Positions 27,069 to 37,229 of a stretch of 64,000 nt of DNA are shown piece after piece. The position numbers and the translations under genes were made by a program. Origin of the DNA: Synechococcus sp. A18-25c (lineage in GTDB: Bacteria; Cyanobacteriota; Cyanobacteriia; PCC-6307; Cyanobiaceae); the NCBI RefSeq assembly GCF_014280035.1, contig NZ_CP047957.1:186001-250000 (forward strand), given 5' to 3'. Position 1 is the first letter of the stretch. Every line of letters starts with the position of its first letter. The notes beneath the pieces were generated by a model. The model had not been told where the DNA came from. It made no database searches and saw only the letters and a list, made by a program, of their open reading frames with translations.

Positions 27069-28424
27069 TTAGGCCGAAATCAGCTGGGCGCTTTGGGCCA
27101 GCAGTTCCATGGGGTGTCGTACCAATGCCGCATTGGGGCTGCCATCCAGATGCCGGCGCAGCTGCAGGGTGCAACCGATGTTGGCGCTGGCGATCAGCTC
27201 GGCACCGGTGCCGGTGAGGTCGTCGATCTTGATGCGCCCCAGCTCCGCTGCTTCGTCTGGCTGCACCAGGTTGTAGATGCCGGCGCTGCCGCAGCAGACC
27301 CCGGCCTCTGTAGCTTCCCGAAGCCGCAGATGAGGGATGGCCTGGAGCAACTGCCGAGGCTGGCCAGTGATGCCCTGGCCGTGAATCATGTGACAGGCAT
27401 CGTGATAAGCCACGGCAAGGGGGCGAGCGGCTGATGCTGGGCTTCCATCGTCATGTTGGAGCGGCTGTAGAGAGGCCTGGAAGCCTGGATTGAGGCCTTG
27501 TTCTGCGAGGAATTCGTGCACGTCCTGCACGGGGCAGGCGAACGAATGGCTGCGGTCGCCCAGGATCTCGCCATAGGCCTTAAGCGTGTGGCCGCAGCCG
27601 GAGGCCGCCACCAGCACGGCATCGAGTGGTTCTGCACCGCCAGCGTGTTGGAAACGGTGCACCAGGTCTGCTGCCAGCTCCCGGGTCTGTTCCATCTGCC
27701 CCTGGTGATGGCTTGCGGCTCCGCAGCAACCCTGATCGTTTGGAATCACCACTTCAAAGCCATTGGCCTGCAGCACCGCCACTGTGGCTGCATTCACCGC
27801 CGGGTCAAAACAGCGCTGCACGCAGCCGAGCACCAGCCCCACCCGGCCGCGGTGCGCACCGATGGCCGGGTTGACGGGGGCGTAGCGATCGGAGAATCCT
27901 TCCGGCGCCAGTGGTGGCAGCAGCGCCTCCATCGCTTCTAGCTGGGGGCCAAGCAGCCTCAGAGCACCGCTGCTGCGGGCCAGCTTCTGCAGCGGAGTTC
28001 CGGCGTAGGCGCGCAGGGGGGTGAGTAGAGCGCGCAGTCGCTTGGGATAGGGCAACACCGCCAGTAGCAGCTTGCGGAAGCTGTTCTGCCAGGGCGTGCG
28101 CAGTTCGGGCTGATTCAGACGGGGCCGGGTGGCTTCGATCAGCTGGTCGTAACGCACGCCGGAGGGGCAGGCGCTGACGCAGGCGAAGCAGCCAAGGCAG
28201 CTGTCGAAATGACCCGCCACCGTGGCGTTCATCTCCAGCTCGCCGGCTGCGATGGCCTTGAGAGTGTGGATGCGGCCGCGGGGTGAATCCATCTCTGTGC
28301 CCAACACGCGGTAGCTCGCACAGGTGGGGAGGCAGAAGCCGCAGTGCACGCAGGGATCGGTGACCCCCTCCGGCAAGCCGGGGAGGCAGCTATCGCTTGA
28401 CGTTGGGCTGACCGGCGGATGCAT
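27069..28424 (-). CDS. glcF: Glycolate dehydrogenase iron-sulfur subunit GlcF
   Basis: 451 residues. Two [4Fe-4S] ferredoxin motifs lie near the N-terminus (CVHCGFCLPTC and CLGCFACVSACPSG), followed by two CCG-type domains (NDQGCCGAASHHQG and VCCGSAGIYN) that mark the GlcF/heterodisulfide-reductase-like family. It carries electrons from GlcD/GlcE to the quinone pool. It follows icd on the same strand with a 45-base gap and converges on the kinase gene. It is separated from glcE by the oppositely directed kinase, so glcE and glcF cannot share one transcript. Confidence 0.93.
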   Translation of the reverse strand: MHPPVSPTSSDSCLPGLPEGVTDPCVHCGFCLPTCASYRVLGTEMDSPRGRIHTLKAIAAGELEMNATVAGHFDSCLGCFACVSACPSGVRYDQLIEATRPRLNQPELRTPWQNSFRKLLLAVLPYPKRLRALLTPLRAYAGTPLQKLARSSGALRLLGPQLEAMEALLPPLAPEGFSDRYAPVNPAIGAHRGRVGLVLGCVQRCFDPAVNAATVAVLQANGFEVVIPNDQGCCGAASHHQGQMEQTRELAADLVHRFQHAGGAEPLDAVLVAASGCGHTLKAYGEILGDRSHSFACPVQDVHEFLAEQGLNPGFQASLQPLQHDDGSPASAARPLAVAYHDACHMIHGQGITGQPRQLLQAIPHLRLREATEAGVCCGSAGIYNLVQPDEAAELGRIKIDDLTGTGAELIASANIGCTLQLRRHLDGSPNAALVRHPMELLAQSAQLISA

Positions 28425-28469
28425 TCACCGATTCTGACGTCTGCGAACGCGACGCGTCCGCGTCCTGTT

Positions 28470-29894
<1,425 letters not shown>

Positions 29895-29982
29895 TGCAGG
29901 GTTGCCGCGGAACGGGATCACACTTGGCGAGCCTATGACTCAATGGGGGATCCTTAAAGCCAAGCTGCCCGTTGCCTGACCC

Positions 29983-30921
29983 ATGCCCAGTCCTGTAGGT
30001 GTGTGGGTTGTGGCTGCCTGCTTCAACGAGCAGGACGTGATTGCCCGTTTCATAGACCGCACCTTGGTGGTGCCGGGTGTGGAACATTTGGTGTTGATCG
30101 ATGACGGATCTGCCGATGCCACGGCTCAACGGATCAAGGCCTGGATGGAGGATCATCCAGGCGCGCCGCTGATACTCCTCGAACTAACGCGCAACTTCGG
30201 CAAGGAGGCGGCCATGCTGGCCGGGCTGGACTATGTCAATGGCCGCTGTGCGGCGGCGGTGCTGATTGATTCCGATCTTCAGCATCCGCCTGAGCTGATT
30301 GAAGCAATGGTGCGGGAGTGGCACGCTGGCGCCGAAGTGGTCACCGCCGTGCGCAACGACCAAGACCAGGAATCCCGTCTAAAGGTGGCCAGTGCCCACT
30401 GGTTCTATCGGGTGTTCAACAAGGTGGTGGACTCCATCGAGCTTCGGGAGGGGGCCGGAGATTTCCGCTTGCTGGATGCCTCCGTGCTTAACGCTGTGAC
30501 GCAGCTGCGTGAATCGAGTCGCTTTTCCAAAGGTCTGCTGCCCTGGACGGGCTATCGCAGCGTGGATTTGCCTTATCAGCGCATCAGCAGGGTAGGGGGG
30601 CGGACCTCTTGGAGCCCTCTGCAGCTGTTCGGCTACGCCTTCGATGGAATTTTTTCGTTCTCTTTGCTGCCGTTGAAAGTTTGGACCGGCATTGGGGTCA
30701 TGGTGTCGTCCCTCAGCCTTCTCTATGCCCTGGTGGTGGTGCTGCGCACGATCCTGTACGGCGTGGATGTGGAGGGCTACGCCTCTTTGATGGTGGCGGT
30801 GCTGTTCTTGGGTGGGATCCAGCTCATCGGCATCGGCGTGCTTGGCGAATACGTGGGCCGGATTTATGTGGAGTCGAAGTCACGTCCTCACTACTTCATC
30901 CGTCGCATTCACAACGCCTGA
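29983..30921 (+). CDS. GtrB/ArnC-type family 2 glycosyltransferase
   Basis: 312 residues. The GT-A domain has AACFNEQDVI, LIDDGSADAT, LTRNFGKEAAMLAGLD and the metal-binding IDSDLQHPPEL, all typical of undecaprenyl-phosphate sugar transferases. Two C-terminal membrane segments (about 218-245 and 258-285) anchor it, and the GEYVGRIYVESKSRP tail is diagnostic. It loads a hexose or aminosugar on polyprenyl phosphate at the inner membrane face. Its 3' end overlaps by 13 bases the end of the convergent GtrA-YdjC fusion gene, which could supply the flipping step. Confidence 0.92.
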   Translation: MPSPVGVWVVAACFNEQDVIARFIDRTLVVPGVEHLVLIDDGSADATAQRIKAWMEDHPGAPLILLELTRNFGKEAAMLAGLDYVNGRCAAAVLIDSDLQHPPELIEAMVREWHAGAEVVTAVRNDQDQESRLKVASAHWFYRVFNKVVDSIELREGAGDFRLLDASVLNAVTQLRESSRFSKGLLPWTGYRSVDLPYQRISRVGGRTSWSPLQLFGYAFDGIFSFSLLPLKVWTGIGVMVSSLSLLYALVVVLRTILYGVDVEGYASLMVAVLFLGGIQLIGIGVLGEYVGRIYVESKSRPHYFIRRIHNA

Positions 30922-32162
30922 AGCGCTTGCCATTCCCGCTGTCTCCAGGGTGAGGCGGCAAAAGGCGCCGACACGGCGAAACCGGCTTGGGCCAGATCGG
31001 TGTCGAGGGGCGCAGCCGGATGGGCCAGCAGCAGTGGTGGTGTGCCAGACCCATCGTTGCTGGTGCTGCGCAGGGTGGACCATGCCGCGCGCAGTGGGGC
31101 GCCGGCCATGTGACCGGTGAACAGCACGCCGGCGAAGCTCTGGTTGCTAACGATGCCATGGCGGCGCATGGCGGGATGGGCGCGTCGGCTGAGCCATTGG
31201 AGCACAACCCACTTGAGCAGGCCTGCGTCCCGAATCGCTCGCCACCAGTCGGAGATCGGTAGCCCTGTCGGCAGAGGCTCATCGGTGCGACGCAGCCAGG
31301 TGATTTGTTGCGTGGTGGCCCGCTTCAGCAACGCATCGAGCACCACCGGCACTAGATGGATGTGTTGATGCCCGTCCAGATGGATCGGTCCATTCCCGCA
31401 GAGCCTCCGGAATTGCCGGATCTGCGCCTCCACCTCCAGTCCCAGCTGTCGTTCCAGTCGGCGCCGCGACGGATGCCTCGGCGGCCAGAGCGAGAGCAGC
31501 AGCCATTGACCGAAGGAACGGCGGAGGTGCCCCCTTGCATTCACCAGATCCGGCACCAGCTCAGGCGGGGCACAGCAGGGCCCTTCGGTGAGGCAGAGGT
31601 GGAGCACCAATTGCAGGTGCGGTTGGGCAGCGACCAGTGCGGTCCAGGCCGTGACGCCTTCAGCCGCCACGGGGCCATTCACCAACACGCTTGTGCCATC
31701 GAGCTGGCCACTGGCGGCCAGCCTGAGGATGGCCTCGTTGGTGGCCGGGCTGAGGCCCAGATCATCGGCGTGGCGCAGGGGAATGACGGTGTCGACCCTG
31801 CGACGCAGGCTGAATCGCGCAGCCTGCGACCAGATCAGGGCATTCAGCACCGTGGGGGTGAACACCAGCACCAAGGTCGGTGCCTTGAGCAGTGGCAGCA
31901 GGGCGCAGACACTGATGTTGACCACGTACTGCAGCAGCAGCCAGCGCCTGGCGAACTGTTCACCACCAGTCTCTTCCCGGAAGGTGAGCAAGGCGTGGCC
32001 GAGATAGCCCGCGATCGAGGCGGCCAGGAAGGCGATCGGGTTGGCCAGGCTGAGGCTGATCCATTGGCCCAGCAGCAGCAGCACGCCAAGGTGCACGGCC
32101 GCTGCAGTGCCCCCCACCACGCCATACCGCAGCACGCGGTTGAGCAGAAGCTTCAGGCGCAT
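30909..32162 (-). CDS. GtrA-like membrane domain fused to a YdjC/ChbG-type deacetylase
   Basis: 417 residues. Residues 1-120 hold four hydrophobic segments with the GtrA pattern (RYGVVGGTAAAVHL). Residues about 126-417 form a carbohydrate-deacetylase domain: HADDLGLSPATNEA at 131-144 (metal ligand D133 or D134), LVLHLCLTEG around H188, and the HLDGHQHIHLVP motif at 261-272. YdjC enzymes remove acetyl groups from N-acetylated sugars. The fusion suggests a lipid-linked sugar is flipped and deacetylated by one protein; this is an inference. It overlaps the upstream nucleosidase gene by 10 bases and faces the GtrB-type gene. Confidence 0.85.
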   Translation of the reverse strand: MRLKLLLNRVLRYGVVGGTAAAVHLGVLLLLGQWISLSLANPIAFLAASIAGYLGHALLTFREETGGEQFARRWLLLQYVVNISVCALLPLLKAPTLVLVFTPTVLNALIWSQAARFSLRRRVDTVIPLRHADDLGLSPATNEAILRLAASGQLDGTSVLVNGPVAAEGVTAWTALVAAQPHLQLVLHLCLTEGPCCAPPELVPDLVNARGHLRRSFGQWLLLSLWPPRHPSRRRLERQLGLEVEAQIRQFRRLCGNGPIHLDGHQHIHLVPVVLDALLKRATTQQITWLRRTDEPLPTGLPISDWWRAIRDAGLLKWVVLQWLSRRAHPAMRRHGIVSNQSFAGVLFTGHMAGAPLRAAWSTLRSTSNDGSGTPPLLLAHPAAPLDTDLAQAGFAVSAPFAASPWRQREWQALQAL

Positions 32163-32908
32163 CGTCGGGGAGCCACGTTGCAGCGCTGCAGAAGGGCCTC
32201 AATCAGACGCCAGGCCTGTTGTTCATAGCGTTGAAGGAAGTCTTCGAAGCTCTGAGCCGCCGCCTCATCAGCACCATCAGAAATCACCCGCAAAACCAAC
32301 CAGGGGATGCCCTCCTGCTCAGCTACCTGCGCCACCGCCGCCCCTTCCATCTCAACGGCCCGCAGGCCTGGGAGATCGTCCCGCAGCGTCTGCAGCACTG
32401 CGGCATCGCCGATGAATCGGTCCCCCGTGGCAATCAGGCCGCTGCTGGGCCGTGCGAACCCCTCGAGCCCTCCCGCGTCATAGGCCTCCAGCAGAGCGGT
32501 CTTGGCCCAGTTGAACCAGTCCTGCTGCGGTTGCAATCGGTCCTGGTTCAGGGCTGGCAGCGTGAACTTTGGGAACAGGGGCCGGGCATCCATATCGTGC
32601 TGCATCACTGCATCGGCTAACACCACGTCCCATTGACGCAGAGTCGGATCCGCTGCGCCGGCGACGCCGGTGAACACCAATAGATCGATGTTGGGATCGC
32701 TGGCGAGCAGGCGTGTGGCCGCTCGTGCAGCGCTTACCTTGCCCCAGCCGCTCCAGGCCAGGCTGAGCTGGACCGTGTCGCCCAGGGATCCCTTGTGAAT
32801 GGTGAGGTCTCCGTGGTTGCTGCAGCTCAGATCCTTGAGGTGGCTGAGATCGGAGCCGATCTCTTCCGGCATGGCGCCCAGCAGGCCGAAGTGCAGCGGT
32901 CGCGTCAT
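32153..32908 (-). CDS. Nucleoside phosphorylase / MTA-SAH nucleosidase-like protein
   Basis: 251 residues from the ATG at 32908 (MTRPLHFGLLGAMPEEI); the frame is open further upstream but shows no family sequence. It has the E12-type catalytic region AMPEEI, a glycine-rich FTGVAGAAD loop, EMEGAAVAQVAE for ribose binding, and the catalytic aspartate in VISDGADEAAA. This matches 5'-methylthioadenosine/S-adenosylhomocysteine nucleosidases, which recycle products of methylation and polyamine synthesis. The gene overlaps the start of the GtrA-YdjC fusion by 10 bases, so the two are probably co-translated. Confidence 0.85.
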   Translation of the reverse strand: MTRPLHFGLLGAMPEEIGSDLSHLKDLSCSNHGDLTIHKGSLGDTVQLSLAWSGWGKVSAARAATRLLASDPNIDLLVFTGVAGAADPTLRQWDVVLADAVMQHDMDARPLFPKFTLPALNQDRLQPQQDWFNWAKTALLEAYDAGGLEGFARPSSGLIATGDRFIGDAAVLQTLRDDLPGLRAVEMEGAAVAQVAEQEGIPWLVLRVISDGADEAAAQSFEDFLQRYEQQAWRLIEALLQRCNVAPRRCA

Positions 32909-32985
32909 GGTTTTGTGAAACTGGGGCAACCGTAACGGCGGCGTCCCATGTCCCCCATCACACTGGGTGGAATGAGGAGGTTGTA

Positions 32986-33435
32986 GTGAACGCGGGCGAA
33001 TCAGTCCACAGCGTGGACCGGATGCAAGCACTGGCGTCGACCATCACGCTGGTGCGCCGCCAGTTTCCTGCTGCGCAGGCCAGCCTGAGTCCCTGGCGTG
33101 ACGATGCGCAGACCAGACGCTGGCAGGAGACTGAAAGCCTTGATCTTGCCTTCCATTTCCCCGGCTGGAGTCCGCGGCTTGAGTGCCGCAGTCTGTTGCT
33201 GCAGTTGCGTCTGAAACCCCAGGTGGCTGGTGATGCTGCTGTTCCAGAGCTGCTGGGCGTTTTGATGCGCGGCATGACCTTCGATGGTGAGCGCTGGCGC
33301 TTGGCCACGATGGGCGACTGGCAGCCGGAAGGCACCCATCTCCCCCAGCCCGCGCAGACTGAGCAACTGCGTGGCATCTGCAGAGACCTGTTCGATCTGT
33401 TCGCGGACCCCGCAGCAACGGATACAGCGGCGTAA
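32986..33435 (+). CDS. Conserved hypothetical protein
   Basis: 149 residues from a GTG at 32986; an ATG 12 codons in (MQALAST) is an alternative start. Soluble, with no signal or membrane segment. It contains a distinctive MTFDGERWRLATMGDWQP stretch and a basic amphipathic N-terminus. I do not recognise a characterised family. It lies between the divergent nucleosidase gene and heme oxygenase (73-base gap), on the same strand as the latter. Confidence 0.65.
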   Translation: MNAGESVHSVDRMQALASTITLVRRQFPAAQASLSPWRDDAQTRRWQETESLDLAFHFPGWSPRLECRSLLLQLRLKPQVAGDAAVPELLGVLMRGMTFDGERWRLATMGDWQPEGTHLPQPAQTEQLRGICRDLFDLFADPAATDTAA

Positions 33436-33508
33436 CCCTTCGCAACCCTTTGGGCGCGGAGCATGAGATCAATTTTATGGTTGCTTTTACCGATTACGTC
33501 TCCATTCC

Positions 33509-34222
33509 ATGTCCGTCGCATTGGCCGCTCAGCTCCGCGAAGGCACCAAAAAGGCTCACACCATGGCCGAGAACACTGGTTTCGTCAGCTGCTTCCTGAA
33601 AGGCGTCGTCGACAAGTCCAGTTACCGCAAGCTGGTGGCTGATCTCTATTTCGTCTATTCCGCGATGGAAGACGAAATGGGCCAGCTGACCGATCACCCT
33701 GTCGTGGGTCCGGTGAGTATGGAGCAGCTCAACCGCCGTCAGTCCTTGGAGCAGGATCTGGCCTACTACTTCGGTGACAACTGGAAGGACCAGATCCAGC
33801 CTTCCCCGTCCGCTGCTGCTTACGTGGAGCGCATTCATGCCTTGGCCAAGGAATCTCCTGAGCTGTTGGTGGGCCATCACTACACCCGTTACATGGGTGA
33901 TCTCTCTGGTGGACAGATCCTCAAGAACATCGCCCAGAAAGCGATGAACATGGACGGTGACGACGGCTTGCGCTTCTACGTCTTCGATGACATTGCTGAC
34001 GAAAAGGCCTTCAAAACCACCTACCGCTCCACCATGGACACGTTGCCAATCGATCAAGCCACGGCTGATCGCATCGTTGAAGAGGCCAACAACGCGTTCC
34101 ACTTGAACATGAACATGTTTAAGGAGCTCGAGGGCAACCTCGTGGCTGCCATCGGCAAGGTGCTCTTTGGATTCCTCACCCGCCGTCAGCGAGCGGGCAG
34201 CACGGAAGCGGCAGCCGCTTGA
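33509..34222 (+). CDS. ho1: Heme oxygenase
   Basis: Opens heme to biliverdin IX-alpha with electrons from ferredoxin, the first step to phycobilins. 237 residues, the cyanobacterial length. The proximal heme ligand is H17 in KKAHTMAENTGF, and the distal helix carries GHHYTRYMGDLSGGQIL. Its stop overlaps the ATG of the following glycosyltransferase (TGATG), so the two are translationally linked, which is an unusual neighbour for this gene. Confidence 0.97.
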   Translation: MSVALAAQLREGTKKAHTMAENTGFVSCFLKGVVDKSSYRKLVADLYFVYSAMEDEMGQLTDHPVVGPVSMEQLNRRQSLEQDLAYYFGDNWKDQIQPSPSAAAYVERIHALAKESPELLVGHHYTRYMGDLSGGQILKNIAQKAMNMDGDDGLRFYVFDDIADEKAFKTTYRSTMDTLPIDQATADRIVEEANNAFHLNMNMFKELEGNLVAAIGKVLFGFLTRRQRAGSTEAAAA

Positions 34223-35325
34223 TGACACCAACGGAACCCTCCTCCGTGAGGTTCAATTCCATTCGGGTTCTGGTGCCTGGCACCGGAACCCGTTTTCGTT
34301 GTGGTGGTCTCCGTGTGGCGCTGCAGACCGCTCGCTTGCTGTCCACGCTGCGGCCTACGCAGGTGGTCACCTATCGGGAACGCAGTGACGAGCACCCCTT
34401 CCTCGACGATCTGCTGCGCGCTGAGTCGGCGCCAAGTGATGCCCTTTGGATCGTGAGCTGGGGGTTTGATGTTCCCCGCTCCCTGGAGCGTTTGCGCGGG
34501 CGCCCTGTGGTCTATCAGGCCCACAGCAGCGGCTATCGATTTGATCTGCCGCCTGGGGTCCCGGTGGTTGCGGTCAGTCGCAACACCCTGGGCTACTGGG
34601 CCGATCGTGCGCCACGGAATCCCTTGTTTCTGGTGCCCAATGCCCTCGAACCCCACTGGGTCGAGAGGGGGTTGCGCCCCAGTTCTGTCGCGGGAAGCAC
34701 TCGGTCTGAGCGGTCGATTGATGTGCTGGTCCAGCGTCGCAAAAGCAGCCCCTATGTGCTGAATCAACTGGTGCCGGCCTTGCAAGCGCAAGGTTTGCGA
34801 GTAGAGGTCCAGAGCGGTTGGGTTGACGATCTGGTGGCGTTGTTCAACCACTCCAAGGTTTACCTCTATGACTCGGCCGAGTATTGGCGTGGTCGTGGGG
34901 TGAGTGAGGGTTTCGGTTTGCCGCCGCTGGAGGCGCTGGCCTGCGGCTGCGTGGTGTTCAGCAGCTTTAATCACGCTCTGGCGGACATGCTGACCCCCGG
35001 GGCCACAGCCCATCAGATCGGTCAGGGCACGCTGGCGAACGACGAAGCGCGCATTGTCGCTGCGGTCGCCAACCCTGATGCATGGTTGCCGGATGCGGTC
35101 ACGCTCGACGGTCTTCTTTCCGAAGTGGCGGAGCGGCGCTGGTGTGAGCGATGGAGCCATGTTCTGACGCAGTTGGAGGATCTCCAGGTCTATGGCGCCT
35201 CAGGAGTGTCAACCGCGGCGGCTTTGCGTTCGCCTTCGACACGCCGCTTGCGTTGGAGGCAGCGTTGGGATCGACTCCAGAGCAGGGTGGCCAATCGGTT
35301 GCCCGGCTGGCTGCCATCGCCCTGA
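34222..35325 (+). CDS. GT4-type glycosyltransferase
   Basis: 367 residues from the ATG that overlaps the ho1 stop. The N-terminal Rossmann domain starts after a short polar stretch (RVLVPGTGTRFRCGGLRVAL). The C-terminal domain has RRKSSPYVLNQLVP and the EGFGLPPLEALACG motif that binds the nucleotide sugar in GT-B retaining enzymes. It probably adds one sugar of a surface polysaccharide in the cytoplasm. It opens a run of glycan genes to 43884. The donor sugar is unknown. Confidence 0.82.
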   Translation: MTPTEPSSVRFNSIRVLVPGTGTRFRCGGLRVALQTARLLSTLRPTQVVTYRERSDEHPFLDDLLRAESAPSDALWIVSWGFDVPRSLERLRGRPVVYQAHSSGYRFDLPPGVPVVAVSRNTLGYWADRAPRNPLFLVPNALEPHWVERGLRPSSVAGSTRSERSIDVLVQRRKSSPYVLNQLVPALQAQGLRVEVQSGWVDDLVALFNHSKVYLYDSAEYWRGRGVSEGFGLPPLEALACGCVVFSSFNHALADMLTPGATAHQIGQGTLANDEARIVAAVANPDAWLPDAVTLDGLLSEVAERRWCERWSHVLTQLEDLQVYGASGVSTAAALRSPSTRRLRWRQRWDRLQSRVANRLPGWLPSP

Positions 35326-35405
35326 CCCAGCGGGCTTGCAGTCTTTAATACGCATTGTCAGGACTGGTGTTGGCCACCGAAGCACTGGCGCCAGAACCTT
35401 TGTCC

Positions 35406-37223
35406 ATGCAACTGAAAAGCCAGACCTGGAATGAACTGAAGCTGCTGCTGCAGGAACTGTCTCCCAAGCGTCTGCGCTTCCTCGGCTTGGTGCTGATGGC
35501 CTCGTTTGTTCAGGGTCTGATTGATATTTTCTTGGTGGGCTTGCTGGCCCGTCTGGTGGGTCTACTGGCAGGCGCCAAGCTCGGAGATCAAATCCCCGGG
35601 ATCCGTTTTTTCGGTGGCGGACTGCTGGATCAAGCGGGATGGATTGTTGTTCTGCTGATCTCTGCGTACTGGCTGGCTTCAGGGATTCGCTTCGGCGTGG
35701 CGCTTCTCGAATCACTCTTGACGGCTGAAATATGGGCGGATCTTGTGAATAAGGTTTATCGAAACCTGATGTTGCAGCGGTATGAGTTTTTCATGCATAA
35801 GCGAACGTCTGTCCTGTCTGAGCGTTTCAATCGAATTTTAAACAGAGTGACGGGCGCTGTGATCACACCAATGATTGCAATTGCAGGAAGTTTATTATCA
35901 GTCATTTCTTTAATCGTTGGAGTTGTATTTGTTCTGGGTGGATCAACTCTACTTGTTTTTTTATTAATGCTAGCGGCCTATGCGCTTTCTTCGAAAATTA
36001 TCACCCCTTACTTGCGGCTTGCATTAAGGCAAAAGAATAGATATTCGCGGCGTTTGAAAATCATATTTTCTGAATCTATCCAGTCAATGAGAGACATTCA
36101 GCTTTACTCTTCTCACAATTATTTTGTATCTCGATTTTCTCGTGAAGGAGTCGCTGCTAAGCGAAATGAAAGAATCTCAACATTGCTCCCTAATGTTCCT
36201 CGGTTTGTGATTGAACCAGCTGGGATTACTATTTTATTTGCTGTTGGCCTTGCTCCTGTTATTGCTTCAGGCAACAACGAAAGTTTGAGGGATGTTCTCC
36301 CTGAATTAGCTACTACCATGGTTGTTCTTTTGAGAATTGCTGGTCCTTTGCAAGCTGTGTTTCGCAACATTAATAAGTTGCGTGGGGGTCTGCCAGAGGT
36401 TAAAGATGCGCTCGAGCTATTGAGAATGTCACCCCAGAGATTGTCGCTTGGTGATCCAGGAGTTCCTTCTCCGCAGGGGGTGATGCCAAGGCGCCTTATT
36501 CAATTAAATAATGTTAATTTTAGCTATCTTGGTAGCGATGTAAAAGTTCTTCGGTCAATCTCTCTAACAATACCTGTGGGGTCTCGCGTCGCCCTTGTTG
36601 GTCGGACGGGAAGCGGGAAGACAACGTTGGCCCAAATTTTGCTTGGTCTCTACACACCGACAAGCGGCAGGCTGTTGCTCGACGGAGTGCCAGTTTCTGA
36701 CGAAGAGATGCCTGCTTGGCAGGCCAATTGCGCTTTCGTTCCTCAAAACATTCGGCTGCTCGATGCAAGCGTTCGCGAGAATGTGGCTTTCTGCGAAGAT
36801 CCCGACACTATCGATGACGATCAGGTTTGGGCCGCTCTTGAAGCAGCCCAATTTTCAGAATATGTCGCGCAGATGCCCTATGGGTTATTCACGATGTGTG
36901 GAGAAAATGGCATCAAGCTTTCAGGTGGCCAGCGTCAGCGATTGTCGCTGGCAAGAGCTTTCTATCGGCGTGCTCGCTTGATGGTGCTTGATGAGGCGAC
37001 TAGTGCTCTCGATAACAAAACAGAGCACGATGTGATGCAGGCCTTGGATCTCGTGGGGCGGCGCTGCACCATGGTGGTCATCGCACATCGACTCTCCACT
37101 GTGAAAAAGTGCGATTGCATCTATGAGGTGGATCAGGGGCGAATTATTGCCTCTGGAGACTTCCAGACTCTGACGAAGACCTCAGCAAGCTTCCGTGAAA
37201 TGACCATGTTGGATGCGGTTTAG
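35406..37223 (+). CDS. ABC transporter, fused permease and ATPase (exporter)
   Basis: 605 residues from the ATG at 35406. The open frame runs back to a TTG at 35355, but the ATG gives the expected N-terminus. Six membrane segments lie in residues about 20-320, followed by an ATPase with Walker A GRTGSGKTT at about 399-407, signature LSGGQRQRLS at about 504-513 and Walker B LMVLDEATSALD near 525. The fold fits MsbA/PglK-type flippases of lipid-linked glycans or peptide exporters; the setting favours a glycan. The permease DNA (about 35730-36570) is clearly more AT-rich than both flanks, suggesting recent transfer or recombination. Confidence 0.87.
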   Translation: MQLKSQTWNELKLLLQELSPKRLRFLGLVLMASFVQGLIDIFLVGLLARLVGLLAGAKLGDQIPGIRFFGGGLLDQAGWIVVLLISAYWLASGIRFGVALLESLLTAEIWADLVNKVYRNLMLQRYEFFMHKRTSVLSERFNRILNRVTGAVITPMIAIAGSLLSVISLIVGVVFVLGGSTLLVFLLMLAAYALSSKIITPYLRLALRQKNRYSRRLKIIFSESIQSMRDIQLYSSHNYFVSRFSREGVAAKRNERISTLLPNVPRFVIEPAGITILFAVGLAPVIASGNNESLRDVLPELATTMVVLLRIAGPLQAVFRNINKLRGGLPEVKDALELLRMSPQRLSLGDPGVPSPQGVMPRRLIQLNNVNFSYLGSDVKVLRSISLTIPVGSRVALVGRTGSGKTTLAQILLGLYTPTSGRLLLDGVPVSDEEMPAWQANCAFVPQNIRLLDASVRENVAFCEDPDTIDDDQVWAALEAAQFSEYVAQMPYGLFTMCGENGIKLSGGQRQRLSLARAFYRRARLMVLDEATSALDNKTEHDVMQALDLVGRRCTMVVIAHRLSTVKKCDCIYEVDQGRIIASGDFQTLTKTSASFREMTMLDAV

Positions 37224-37229
37224 TTAGTC

